DNA from: Pseudonocardia sp.
Lineage (GTDB): Bacteria; Actinomycetota; Actinomycetes; Mycobacteriales; Pseudonocardiaceae
Assembly (NCBI GenBank): GCA_030453005.1
Contig: JAKDLE010000208.1
Location: 1 to 5,977, forward strand
Direction of reading: 5' to 3'
Length of the DNA: 5,977 nucleotides
Positions 1-5,977 of this stretch are shown piece after piece. Each line of letters starts with the position of its first letter. Position 1 is the stretch's first letter. The translations under genes were made by a program, and so were the position numbers. The notes under the pieces were generated by a model. It was not told the DNA's origin and did no database searches. It saw only the letters and a list, made by a program, of their open reading frames with translations.

Positions 1-794
1 AGCACGCTGCGCCGCGGCCCGATGCGGTCGACCTCGCCGCCGACCAGCCGTGCGGTGAGCAGCCCGGCCGCCCCCAGCCCGGTGAGCACGAGCCCGCGCG
101 CGCCCGAGCCGAGCGCGAACTCGTCCTCCAGCCGCAGCGCCACCAGGAAGTTCAGCCCGGCCAGGCACCCCCACCCGACGGCGGCCACCACGCCCGCCCG
201 CAGCACCCGCGGCGCGAGAGCGGTGCGCAGCGTGGGCCGCTGCGCCGGCGCGGGGCCGCCCGACGGGATCCCGACCAGCCCGAGCAGCAGCGCCGTCGCC
301 GCCACGCCGCCGAACGCGAGCCGCCAGTCGACCACCGCGGCGAGCCCGCCCAGCAGCGGCGCCGAGGTCTGCCCGGCCGCCTGCAGCGAGCCGAACCAGC
401 CCAGCGCGCGCCCCAACCGGTCGGGAGCCGCCGCGGCGGCCAGCGCGGCGAGCAGGAGGGGGGTGGTGAACCCGTTCGCGAGGCCCTGCACCGCCCGAGC
501 GGCCAGGAACAGCGGCCACGTCGCGGCCAGGAGGCACGCCAGTGAGGCGATCGTGTACACGCCGTAGGCGGTGACCACGGTGCGGCGGCGCCCCCACCGC
601 TCGCCGAGCGTGCCGGACACCAGCATCACGGCAGCGAACGGCAGCAGGTAGGCCGTGACCGACGTGGCCGCCGCGGCCGCGCTGACTCCGAACGACTCCC
701 CGAGCTCGGGCAGCATCGCGACGGTGACGCCGCCGCCGAACGGGCCGAGGAACGCACCCCCGTAGAGACCGGCCCGGGCGAGCCGACCCGTCAG
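1..794 (-). CDS. MFS transporter, DHA1-like drug/solute exporter (3' part missing)
   Basis: Secondary transporter of the major facilitator superfamily in the cytoplasmic membrane, probably a proton-coupled exporter; the substrate is unknown. The minus strand stays open from the PAC2 stop to the window edge and gives 264 residues, covering the first six helices, the central loop and about two more. Motif A follows helix 2 (GTLGERWGRRR, residues 61-71). A weaker copy, GGEVDRIGPRR (252-262), lies in the C-terminal half as expected after helix 8. The central loop is Pro/Ala-rich (about 178-190). The start is uncertain: helix 1 (about 9-28) lies upstream of the first in-frame ATG (714-716). No in-frame ATG, GTG or TTG occurs between that ATG and deep inside the PAC2 gene. 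I begin at CTG 792-794, which overlaps the PAC2 stop as CTGA; an annotation pipeline may begin at 716. The gene probably shares a transcript with PAC2. Family assignment is firm; substrate and start are inference. Confidence 0.85.
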   Translation of the reverse strand, partial: MTGRLARAGLYGGAFLGPFGGGVTVAMLPELGESFGVSAAAAATSVTAYLLPFAAVMLVSGTLGERWGRRRTVVTAYGVYTIASLACLLAATWPLFLAARAVQGLANGFTTPLLLAALAAAAAPDRLGRALGWFGSLQAAGQTSAPLLGGLAAVVDWRLAFGGVAATALLLGLVGIPSGGPAPAQRPTLRTALAPRVLRAGVVAAVGWGCLAGLNFLVALRLEDEFALGSGARGLVLTGLGAAGLLTARLVGGEVDRIGPRRSV

Positions 795-1678
795 CTGCCC
801 GTGCCCCCGGTGCCGCGGCGGCGCAGGTAGCGCTCGAAGTCGGCCGCGATGGCGTCGCCGTCGGCCTCGGGCAGGGGTTCCTCGGCGTCCTCGTTCGCGG
901 CCTGCTCCTCGAGTTGGCGGACGTACTCGCGCACCTCGTCGTCGGCCTCGGCCATCTCCGAGACGGTGCGCTCCCACTCCTCGGCCTGCTCGGGGAGCCC
1001 ACCGAGTGGCACCTCGACGTCGAGGACCTCCTCGATGCGGTGCAGCAACGCGACCGCGGCCTTGGGCACCCGGGCCTGCGACACGTAGTGCGGCACGGCC
1101 GCCCAGAACGACATGGCGGGCACCCCGGCCTCGACGCACGCGTTCTGGAACACCCCGACGATCCCGGTGGGCCCCTGGTAGGTGGACGGCTCGACCTGCA
1201 TGCGGTTGGCCGAGTCGGTGTCGTGGGAGATGCCGCTGACGGTGGTGGGGCGGGTGTGCGGGATGTCGGTGAGCAGCGCACCCAGCGTGATGACCTTCAT
1301 CACGCCGAGCCGCTCGATGTGCCCGAGCAGCTCCGTGCAGAACGAGCGCCAGCGCAGGTTCGGCTCGATCCCGTTGACCAGTACGACGTGCCGCTCGGTG
1401 CCCGGCAGGGTGGCCACGGACAGCCGCGTGGTCTGCCACTCGATCTTGCGGGTCACCCCGTCGGCGTAGCGCACGTGCGGGCGTGTGACCTGGAAGTCGT
1501 AGTAGTCCTCCGGGTCGATCGACGCCAGCGGGGTGGCGTCCCAGCTCAGCTCGAGATGCTCCAGGGCGGTGCTGGCGGCCTCGCCCGCGTCGTTCCATCC
1601 CTCGAACGCGGCGATCATCACCGGGTCGACGAGGCGGGGCTCCCGCTCCGGACGATCATGGGGGTCGCGGTCGGTCAT
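791..1678 (-). CDS. PAC2 (proteasome assembly chaperone 2-like, DUF75) family protein
   Basis: A 295-residue cytosolic protein of the PAC2 family; I recall M. tuberculosis Rv2125 and a C. glutamicum protein of solved structure as relatives. Visible family features are GWNDAGEAA (residues 27-35), DPEDYYDFQVTRP (56-68), NGIEPNLRW (102-110) and TLGALLTDIPHTRP (131-144). The C-terminal part (about 215-290) is acidic and probably helical. There is no signal peptide or membrane segment. Eukaryotic and archaeal relatives help assemble the 20S proteasome. That role is not established in actinobacteria, and corynebacteria, which lack a 20S proteasome, keep the gene, so I do not transfer the function. 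The ATG at 1676-1678 is chosen because it gives the usual length and follows a TAGTCT box by six bases with no Shine-Dalgarno sequence, suggesting a leaderless mRNA. It is divergent from metH, and the MFS gene overlaps its stop. Confidence 0.9.
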   Translation of the reverse strand: MTDRDPHDRPEREPRLVDPVMIAAFEGWNDAGEAASTALEHLELSWDATPLASIDPEDYYDFQVTRPHVRYADGVTRKIEWQTTRLSVATLPGTERHVVLVNGIEPNLRWRSFCTELLGHIERLGVMKVITLGALLTDIPHTRPTTVSGISHDTDSANRMQVEPSTYQGPTGIVGVFQNACVEAGVPAMSFWAAVPHYVSQARVPKAAVALLHRIEEVLDVEVPLGGLPEQAEEWERTVSEMAEADDEVREYVRQLEEQAANEDAEEPLPEADGDAIAADFERYLRRRGTGGTGS

Positions 1679-1684
1679 CGGGCC

Positions 1685-1690
1685 AGACTA
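1685..1690 (-). promoter_or_regulatory. Putative -10 element (TAGTCT) of the PAC2 gene
   Basis: On the minus strand TAGTCT matches the actinobacterial TANNNT -10 consensus and is followed by GGCCCG and then the ATG. Initiation seven bases after the box would start the mRNA at the A of the ATG. The absence of a Shine-Dalgarno sequence agrees with a leaderless message. The match is short, so the support comes mainly from its position and from the same arrangement on the metH side. Confidence 0.5.
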
Positions 1691-1735
1691 CGGCCGTCGA
1701 CCCCGCTCGGGAGAACACGTCCCCCCGGGGGCGGC

Positions 1736-1741
1736 TACCGT
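1736..1741 (+). promoter_or_regulatory. Putative -10 element (TACCGT) of metH
   Basis: TACCGT matches TANNNT and is followed by GGCCAG and then the GTG at 1748. The predicted transcription start is the first base of that GTG. This supports GTG 1748 over the in-frame ATG at 1853 as the metH start, since neither has a usable Shine-Dalgarno sequence. No clear -35 hexamer is visible 16-18 bp upstream. Confidence 0.5.
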
Positions 1742-1747
1742 GGCCAG

Positions 1748-4700
1748 GTGGCCTCCCTATTCCCGCAGCAGTCGACCCAGCAGAAGTCGTCCCAGCAGAA
1801 GTCGTCCCAGCAGAAGTCGTCCCAGCAGAAGTCCGCCTTCGACACCTCCTTCATGGACGTGCTCGGCGAGCGTGTCCTCATCGCCGACGGCGCGATGGGC
1901 ACGATGCTGCAGTCGGTCGACCTCACCGCGGACGACTTCGCGGGGCTCGAGGGCTGCAACGAGATCCTCAACGACACCCGGCCCGACGTGGTGCGCCACA
2001 TCCACCGCGCGTACTTCGAGGCGGGCGCCGACGCCGTCGAGACGAACACGTTCGGCGCGAACCTGCCCAACCTCGCCGACTACGCCATCGCCGACCGGAT
2101 CGGGGAGCTGGCGCTCAAGGGCACGCGGCTGGCCCGCGAGGTGGCCGACGAGATGTCCACGCCCGACCGCCCGCGCTTCGTGCTGGGCTCGGTCGGGCCG
2201 GGCACCAAGCTGCCGACGCTGGGGCACGCCACGTATTCGAGCCTGCGCGACGCCTACGCCGAGTGCGGGCGCGGCATGCTCGCAGGCGGCGCCGACGCGA
2301 TCGTCATCGAGACCTGCCAGGATCTACTGCAGGTCAAGGCGGCCGTGCTGGGCATGAAACGGGCGATGACGGCCGAGGGCCGCCGCATCCCGATCGTCAC
2401 GCAGGTGGCGATGGAGACCACCGGCACGATGCTGCTGGGCTCCGAGATCGGTGCGGCGCTCACGGCGCTGGAGCCGCTGGGTATCGACCTCATCGGGCTC
2501 AACTGCTCCACCGGCCCCGCCGAGATGAGCGAGCACCTGCGCACGCTGGCCAAGCACTCCCGCATCCCGCTGTCGGTCATGCCCAACGCGGGTCTGCCGG
2601 TGCTGGGCCCCGACGGCGCGGAGTACCCGCTCACCGCCGACGAGCTGGCCGAGGCGCTGTCGGCCTTCGTCCGCGACTACGGCCTGCGCCTGGTCGGTGG
2701 CTGCTGCGGTACCACACCGGAGCACATCACCGCCGTGGCGCGGGCCCTGCGGGACACCACCGCGCCCGAGCGGAACCCGCGCCCGGAGCCCGGCCTGAGC
2801 TCCCTCTACGCGGCGGTGCCATTCCAGCAGGACACCTCGGTGCTGATGATCGGCGAGCGCACCAACGCCAACGGCTCCAGGAAGTTCCGCGACGCCATGC
2901 TCGAGCAGGACTGGGAGGCCTGCGTCGGGATCGCCCGCGACCAGACCCGCGAGGGTGCGCACTTCATGGACCTGTGCGTCGACTACGTGGGGCGCGACGG
3001 CGCGGCCGACATGGCCGAGCTGGCCGGGCGCCTGGCCACGGCGTCCACGCTGCCGGTGATGCTCGACTCCACCGAGCCCGACGTCATCCGCGCAGGCCTG
3101 GAGCGGCTCGGCGGCCGGTGCATCGTCAACTCGGTCAACTACGAGGACGGCCTCGGCCCGGACTCCCGCTTCGCGCGGGCGATGGAGCTGGTGCGCGAGC
3201 ACGGCGCCGCCGTCGTCGTCACCTGCATCGACGAGGAGGGGCAGGCCCGCACCGCCGAGTGGAAGGTCCGGATCGCCGCCCGCATCATCGACGACCTCGT
3301 CGCCCTGCACGGCATGCGCGTCGAGGACATCGTCGTCGACACCCTCACCTTCCCGATCACCACCGGGCAGGAGGAGGTGCGGCGCGACGCGCTGGAGACG
3401 ATCGCGGCCATCCGCGAGCTCAAACGCCGCTACCCCGACGTGCAGACCACCCTGGGCGTCTCGAACGTGTCCTTCGGGCTCAACCCGGCGGCCCGGCAGG
3501 TGCTGAACTCGGTGTTCCTGCATGAGTGCGTCAACGCCGGGCTGGACACCGCGATCGTGTCCGCGGCCAAGATCCTGCCGATGGCCAAGATCGACGACGA
3601 GCAGCGTTCGGTGGCTCTCGACCTCGTCTACGACCGGCGGCGGTCCGGGCCGGACGAGGACCAGTACGACCCGCTCAACCGGTTCATGGAGCTGTTCGAG
3701 GGGGTCTCGGCGTCGTCGGCTCGGGCGAGCCGGGCCGAGGAGCTGGCCGGGCTGCCGCTGTTCGAGCGGTTGGAGCGACGCATCGTCGACGGCGAGCGCG
3801 ACGGCCTCGACGCCGACCTGGCCGAGGCGCTGCAGGTCCGCCCGGCCTTGGAGATCATCAACGACACGCTGCTCTCGGGCATGAAGACCGTGGGCGAGCT
3901 GTTCGGCTCCGGCCAGATGCAGCTGCCCTTCGTCCTGGCCAGCGCCGAGGTGATGAAGACGGCCGTCGCCTACCTCGAGCCGCACATGGAGAAGTCCGAG
4001 GACGACCAGGGCAAGGGCACGATCGTGCTGGCCACGGTGAAGGGCGACGTGCACGACATCGGCAAGAACCTGGTCGACATCATCCTGACCAACAACGGCT
4101 ACACCGTGGTCAACCTCGGCATCAAGCAGCCGATCTCCACGATCCTCACGGCCGCCGAGGAGCACCGCGCCGACGCCGTCGGCATGTCCGGCCTGCTGGT
4201 CAAGTCCACGGTGATCATGAAGGAGAACCTCCAGGAGATGAACTCCCGGGGGATCGCCACGACGACCCCCGTGCTGCTCGGCGGCGCGGCGCTGACGCGC
4301 TCCTACGTGGAGAACGACCTGCAGGAGGTCTACAAGGGCCGGGTCACCTACGCCCGCGACGCCTTCGAGGGGCTGCGGGTCATGGACGCCACGATGGCGC
4401 GCCGCCGCGGGGAGATCCCCGAGACCACCCCGGAGGAGGAGGCCGCGAAGGCCGAGCGCAAGGCCCGCCACGAGAAGTCGCAGCGGGTCGCGGCGAAGCG
4501 CAAGGCGGCCGAGGCGGCGGCCGCGGGCCCGCTCCCGGAGCGCTCCGACGTCGCGGTCGACAACCCGGTGCCCACGCCGCCGTTCTGGGGCACCCGGATC
4601 GTCAAGGGCGTGGCGCTGGCCGACTACGCAGGCATGCTCGACGAGCGGGCCCTGTTCCTGGGGCAGTGGGGGCTGCGCGGCTCCAAGGGCGGTGACGGGC

Positions 4701-5419
4701 CCAGCTACGAGGAGCTGGTGGAGACCGAGGGCCGCCCGCGGCTGCGGTACTGGCTTGACCGGCTGTCCACCGAGGGTGTGCTGGCGGGGGCGTCGCTGGT
4801 CTACGGGTACTTCCCGGCGGTGTCGGAGAAGGACTCGCTGGTGGTGCTCGCCCATGACATCGACGGTGGGCCGCGTCCCGACGCGCCCGAACGGTTCCGG
4901 TTCGAGTTCCCGCGCCAGCGCCGCGACCGCAACCTGTGCCTCGCCGACTTCTGGCGGCCCCGCTCGCTGGCGATCGAGCGCGGCGAGGTCGACGTACTGC
5001 CCCTGCAGCTGGTCACGATGGGCCAGCCGATCGCCGACTACGCGAACGAGCTGTTCGCGAAGGACGCCTACCGCGACTACCTGGAGGTGCACGGCCTGGG
5101 CGTGCAGCTCACCGAGGCGTTCGCCGAGCTGTGGCACCGCCGCATCCGCGAGGAGCTGGCGTTCCCCGCCGGGGGCGTCGTGGCCGCCGAGGACCCCGAG
5201 AACGTCGAGGAGTTCTTCAAGCTGGGCTACCGCGGCGCCCGCTACTCCCTGGGCTACGGCGCCTGCCCGAACCTGGAGGACCGCGCCAAGACGGTCGCGC
5301 TGCTGGAGCCGGGCCGGATCGGGGTGGAGCTGTCCGAGGAGCTGCAGCTGCATCCCGAGCAGTCCACCGACGCGTTGGTGGCCCACCACCCGGAGGCCAA
5401 GTACTTCAATGCGGGGTGA
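1748..5419 (+). CDS. metH: Cobalamin-dependent methionine synthase MetH
   Basis: Transfers a methyl group from 5-methyltetrahydrofolate to homocysteine through enzyme-bound cobalamin, the last step of methionine synthesis; cytosolic. The 1,223-residue length matches full MetH. The homocysteine domain (about 36-335) has ADGAMGTML and zinc ligands Cys253 (GLNCSTGP) and Cys319-Cys320 (GGCCGTTP). The folate domain (about 366-655) begins GERTNANGS with Asn373. The B12 cap (about 669-765) includes Phe728. The B12 domain (767 to about 885) has D767-V-H769-D-I-G772, with His769 the lower axial ligand, and Ser814. A charged Ala/Lys/Arg/Glu-rich linker (about 884-945) leads to the reactivation domain, whose S-adenosylmethionine motif is R1165-x3-GY-x3-P1174. 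All key residues are present, so the enzyme should be active and able to be reactivated. GTG 1748 is preferred because recognisable homology begins at about residue 31, before the ATG at Met36, and because a -10 box sits six bases upstream. Residues 7-30 hold the QQKSS repeat. The open frame extends back to 914, but that part lies antisense in PAC2. Confidence 0.97.
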   Translation: MASLFPQQSTQQKSSQQKSSQQKSSQQKSAFDTSFMDVLGERVLIADGAMGTMLQSVDLTADDFAGLEGCNEILNDTRPDVVRHIHRAYFEAGADAVETNTFGANLPNLADYAIADRIGELALKGTRLAREVADEMSTPDRPRFVLGSVGPGTKLPTLGHATYSSLRDAYAECGRGMLAGGADAIVIETCQDLLQVKAAVLGMKRAMTAEGRRIPIVTQVAMETTGTMLLGSEIGAALTALEPLGIDLIGLNCSTGPAEMSEHLRTLAKHSRIPLSVMPNAGLPVLGPDGAEYPLTADELAEALSAFVRDYGLRLVGGCCGTTPEHITAVARALRDTTAPERNPRPEPGLSSLYAAVPFQQDTSVLMIGERTNANGSRKFRDAMLEQDWEACVGIARDQTREGAHFMDLCVDYVGRDGAADMAELAGRLATASTLPVMLDSTEPDVIRAGLERLGGRCIVNSVNYEDGLGPDSRFARAMELVREHGAAVVVTCIDEEGQARTAEWKVRIAARIIDDLVALHGMRVEDIVVDTLTFPITTGQEEVRRDALETIAAIRELKRRYPDVQTTLGVSNVSFGLNPAARQVLNSVFLHECVNAGLDTAIVSAAKILPMAKIDDEQRSVALDLVYDRRRSGPDEDQYDPLNRFMELFEGVSASSARASRAEELAGLPLFERLERRIVDGERDGLDADLAEALQVRPALEIINDTLLSGMKTVGELFGSGQMQLPFVLASAEVMKTAVAYLEPHMEKSEDDQGKGTIVLATVKGDVHDIGKNLVDIILTNNGYTVVNLGIKQPISTILTAAEEHRADAVGMSGLLVKSTVIMKENLQEMNSRGIATTTPVLLGGAALTRSYVENDLQEVYKGRVTYARDAFEGLRVMDATMARRRGEIPETTPEEEAAKAERKARHEKSQRVAAKRKAAEAAAAGPLPERSDVAVDNPVPTPPFWGTRIVKGVALADYAGMLDERALFLGQWGLRGSKGGDGPSYEELVETEGRPRLRYWLDRLSTEGVLAGASLVYGYFPAVSEKDSLVVLAHDIDGGPRPDAPERFRFEFPRQRRDRNLCLADFWRPRSLAIERGEVDVLPLQLVTMGQPIADYANELFAKDAYRDYLEVHGLGVQLTEAFAELWHRRIREELAFPAGGVVAAEDPENVEEFFKLGYRGARYSLGYGACPNLEDRAKTVALLEPGRIGVELSEELQLHPEQSTDALVAHHPEAKYFNAG
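1778..1837 (+). repeat. 15-bp tandem repeat encoding QQKSS at the MetH N-terminus
   Basis: CAGCAGAAGTCGTCC is repeated three times without a mismatch (1778-1822). A fourth unit (1823-1837) differs at two positions and encodes QQKSA. A shorter related segment, CAGCAGTCGACC (1766-1777), precedes it and encodes QQST. The unit length is a multiple of three, so gain or loss of copies would keep metH in frame. The encoded tail is polar, probably disordered, and lies before the conserved homocysteine domain. Identity at the nucleotide level points to recent slippage expansion. Confidence 0.9.
5392..5396 (+). promoter_or_regulatory. Shine-Dalgarno sequence (GGAGG) for the HAD gene, inside metH
   Basis: GGAGG lies in the last codons of metH, 12 bases before the ATG at 5409. 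The spacing is a little long but the core is strong. It supports ATG 5409 over the next in-frame start, GTG 5424. That GTG has only the weaker GGGGTGA upstream, which overlaps the metH stop. Confidence 0.45.
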
Positions 5420-5977
5420 CCCCGTGGGCGGGGGGCCGTCGGCCGTCCTCTGGGACATGGACGGCACGCTCGTCGACTCCGAGAAGGTGTGGACGGTCTC
5501 GCTCACCGAGGCCGCCCGGGCGCTGGGCGGCCCGCTGAGCACCGGGGCGCGGCAGGCGATCATCGGGTCGAACCTGCCCCGCACCCTGCGGATCATGTTC
5601 GACGACCTCGGATTGGCCGCCGAACCGGACCGGCTGGCCCAGGCCCGGCAGCTGATCCTCGACCGGACCGGCGAGCTGTTCGCCGACGGGCTCCGGTGGC
5701 GTCCCGGCGCGCGGGACGCGCTGCGCGCCGTCACACAGGCGGGCTGGCCGACGGCGCTGGTCACCAACACCGGCCGGGCCCTCACCGAGCTGGCGTTGGA
5801 CGGCATCGGCCGTGAGCACTTCACCGTCACCGTCTGCGGCGACGAGGTGGCCCACGGCAAGCCCGACCCCGATCCCTACCTGCGCGCCGCGGAGCTGCTC
5901 GGCGTCGACGCCGGGGGCTGCCTGGCCGTCGAGGACTCGCCCACCGGCGCGCTCTCGGCCGCCCGCGCCGGAGCGGC
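5409..5977 (+). CDS. HAD-superfamily (subfamily IA) hydrolase, phosphatase-like (3' end missing)
   Basis: The 189 visible residues contain all four HAD motifs in order. Motif I is DMDGTLVDSE, with nucleophile Asp16 and acid/base Asp18. Motif II is LVTNT, with Thr119. Motif III is Lys151 in HGKPDPDPY. Motif IV is VEDSPTGA, with Glu175-Asp176. An alpha-helical cap lies between motifs I and II (about 25-95), as in subfamily IA enzymes such as phosphoglycolate phosphatase or beta-phosphoglucomutase. It probably hydrolyses a small phosphorylated metabolite in the cytosol, but the substrate cannot be deduced and a mutase is not excluded. ATG 5409 overlaps the metH stop by 11 bases, so the two genes are probably cotranscribed and translationally coupled. 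GTG 5424 is an alternative start. Only the last part of the protein appears to be cut off by the window edge. Confidence 0.92.
   Translation, partial: MRGDPVGGGPSAVLWDMDGTLVDSEKVWTVSLTEAARALGGPLSTGARQAIIGSNLPRTLRIMFDDLGLAAEPDRLAQARQLILDRTGELFADGLRWRPGARDALRAVTQAGWPTALVTNTGRALTELALDGIGREHFTVTVCGDEVAHGKPDPDPYLRAAELLGVDAGGCLAVEDSPTGALSAARAGA

Larger units (their letters stand above)
1679..1747. promoter_or_regulatory. Divergent PAC2/metH intergenic promoter region
   Basis: This 69-bp gap is the only non-coding DNA in the window and must hold the 5' signals of both divergent genes. Each end carries a TANNNT box six bases from the neighbouring start codon. The two boxes are 45 bp apart (1691-1735), so two RNA polymerases could not easily occupy both promoters at once. 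I see no convincing TTGACA-like -35 for either side. A perfect 10-bp palindrome, CCCCCGGGGG (1722-1731), lies in the middle; it could be an operator but is also easily expected by chance at this GC content. No Shine-Dalgarno sequence is visible at either end, and there is no room for a cobalamin riboswitch. Confidence 0.65.

Noticed and set aside
22..567. A 181-codon plus-strand open frame antisense to the MFS gene
   Set aside because: The translation is Ala/Pro/Ser/Arg-rich and featureless, while the minus strand gives clear MFS helices and motif A.
1722..1731. CCCCCGGGGG palindrome as an operator or terminator
   Set aside because: It is a single short G/C palindrome in a very GC-rich gap, with no loop and no T-run. 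I mention it in the intergenic entry but do not claim a site.
914..1747. Upstream extension of the metH frame to an ATG at 914
   Set aside because: It lies antisense to the well-supported PAC2 gene, and the extra 278 residues resemble no MetH N-terminus.
1853..1855. ATG 1853 as the metH start, which would make the repeat part of a 5' leader
   Set aside because: It has no Shine-Dalgarno sequence (CCTCCTTC precedes it). It would also remove FDTSF, which as I recall aligns with the N-terminus of mycobacterial MetH. GTG 1748 has the better-placed -10 box.
1735..2227. Minus-strand frames that translate the 15-bp repeat as repeated WDDFC or LLLGR units
   Set aside because: The repetitive peptides come from reading the metH QQKSS repeat on the wrong strand; the rest of each frame is antisense metH.
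5420..5815. Other plus-strand open frames over the HAD region (from 4936 and 5489)
   Set aside because: They are Arg/Pro/Gly-rich shadows; the frame from ATG 5409 contains all four HAD motifs and stays open to the window edge.
2324..5860. A 1,178-codon open frame on the minus strand, antisense to metH and the HAD gene
   Set aside because: It mirrors the strongly GC-biased codons of metH. Its translation is low-complexity (rich in Gly, Leu, Val, Asp, His, Gln, Arg), has no recognisable domain, and crosses the metH/HAD gene boundary. Such antisense frames are expected in high-GC genomes.

Overview
This is an ordinary, gene-dense stretch of chromosome from a high-GC actinomycete. GC is above roughly 70% by eye and G or C dominates third codon positions. 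The methionine synthase has the actinobacterial form, and its gene sits head-to-head with a PAC2-family gene; I recall the same pairing in Mycobacterium tuberculosis (Rv2124c/Rv2125). A member of the Pseudonocardiaceae or a relative is plausible, but the window does not prove the genus.

Layout. Two genes run leftward. The first is a PAC2-family protein (791-1678, complete). An MFS transporter (from about 794 leftward, running off the left edge) follows it with a stop/start overlap. A 69-bp intergenic gap (1679-1747) holds two divergent promoters. Two genes run rightward. metH, cobalamin-dependent methionine synthase, is complete (1748-5419, 1,223 residues). A HAD-superfamily phosphatase-like gene starts inside the last codons of metH (5409) and runs off the right edge. 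There is no gene-free stretch longer than 69 bp.

How the genes work together. metH makes methionine from homocysteine and methyltetrahydrofolate using B12. The HAD gene is probably cotranscribed and translationally coupled to it, but its substrate cannot be read from sequence. PAC2 and the MFS transporter form a separate leftward unit with no demonstrated link to methionine metabolism.

The most interesting features are local. First, both divergent genes have a TANNNT box exactly six bases before the start codon, which predicts two back-to-back leaderless mRNAs. Second, the MFS gene has no ATG, GTG or TTG that would preserve its first membrane helix, and a CTG overlapping the PAC2 stop is the best candidate. 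Third, the metH N-terminus carries an in-frame 15-bp tandem repeat encoding QQKSS. I found no mobile element, CRISPR array, RNA gene or novel multi-gene system.
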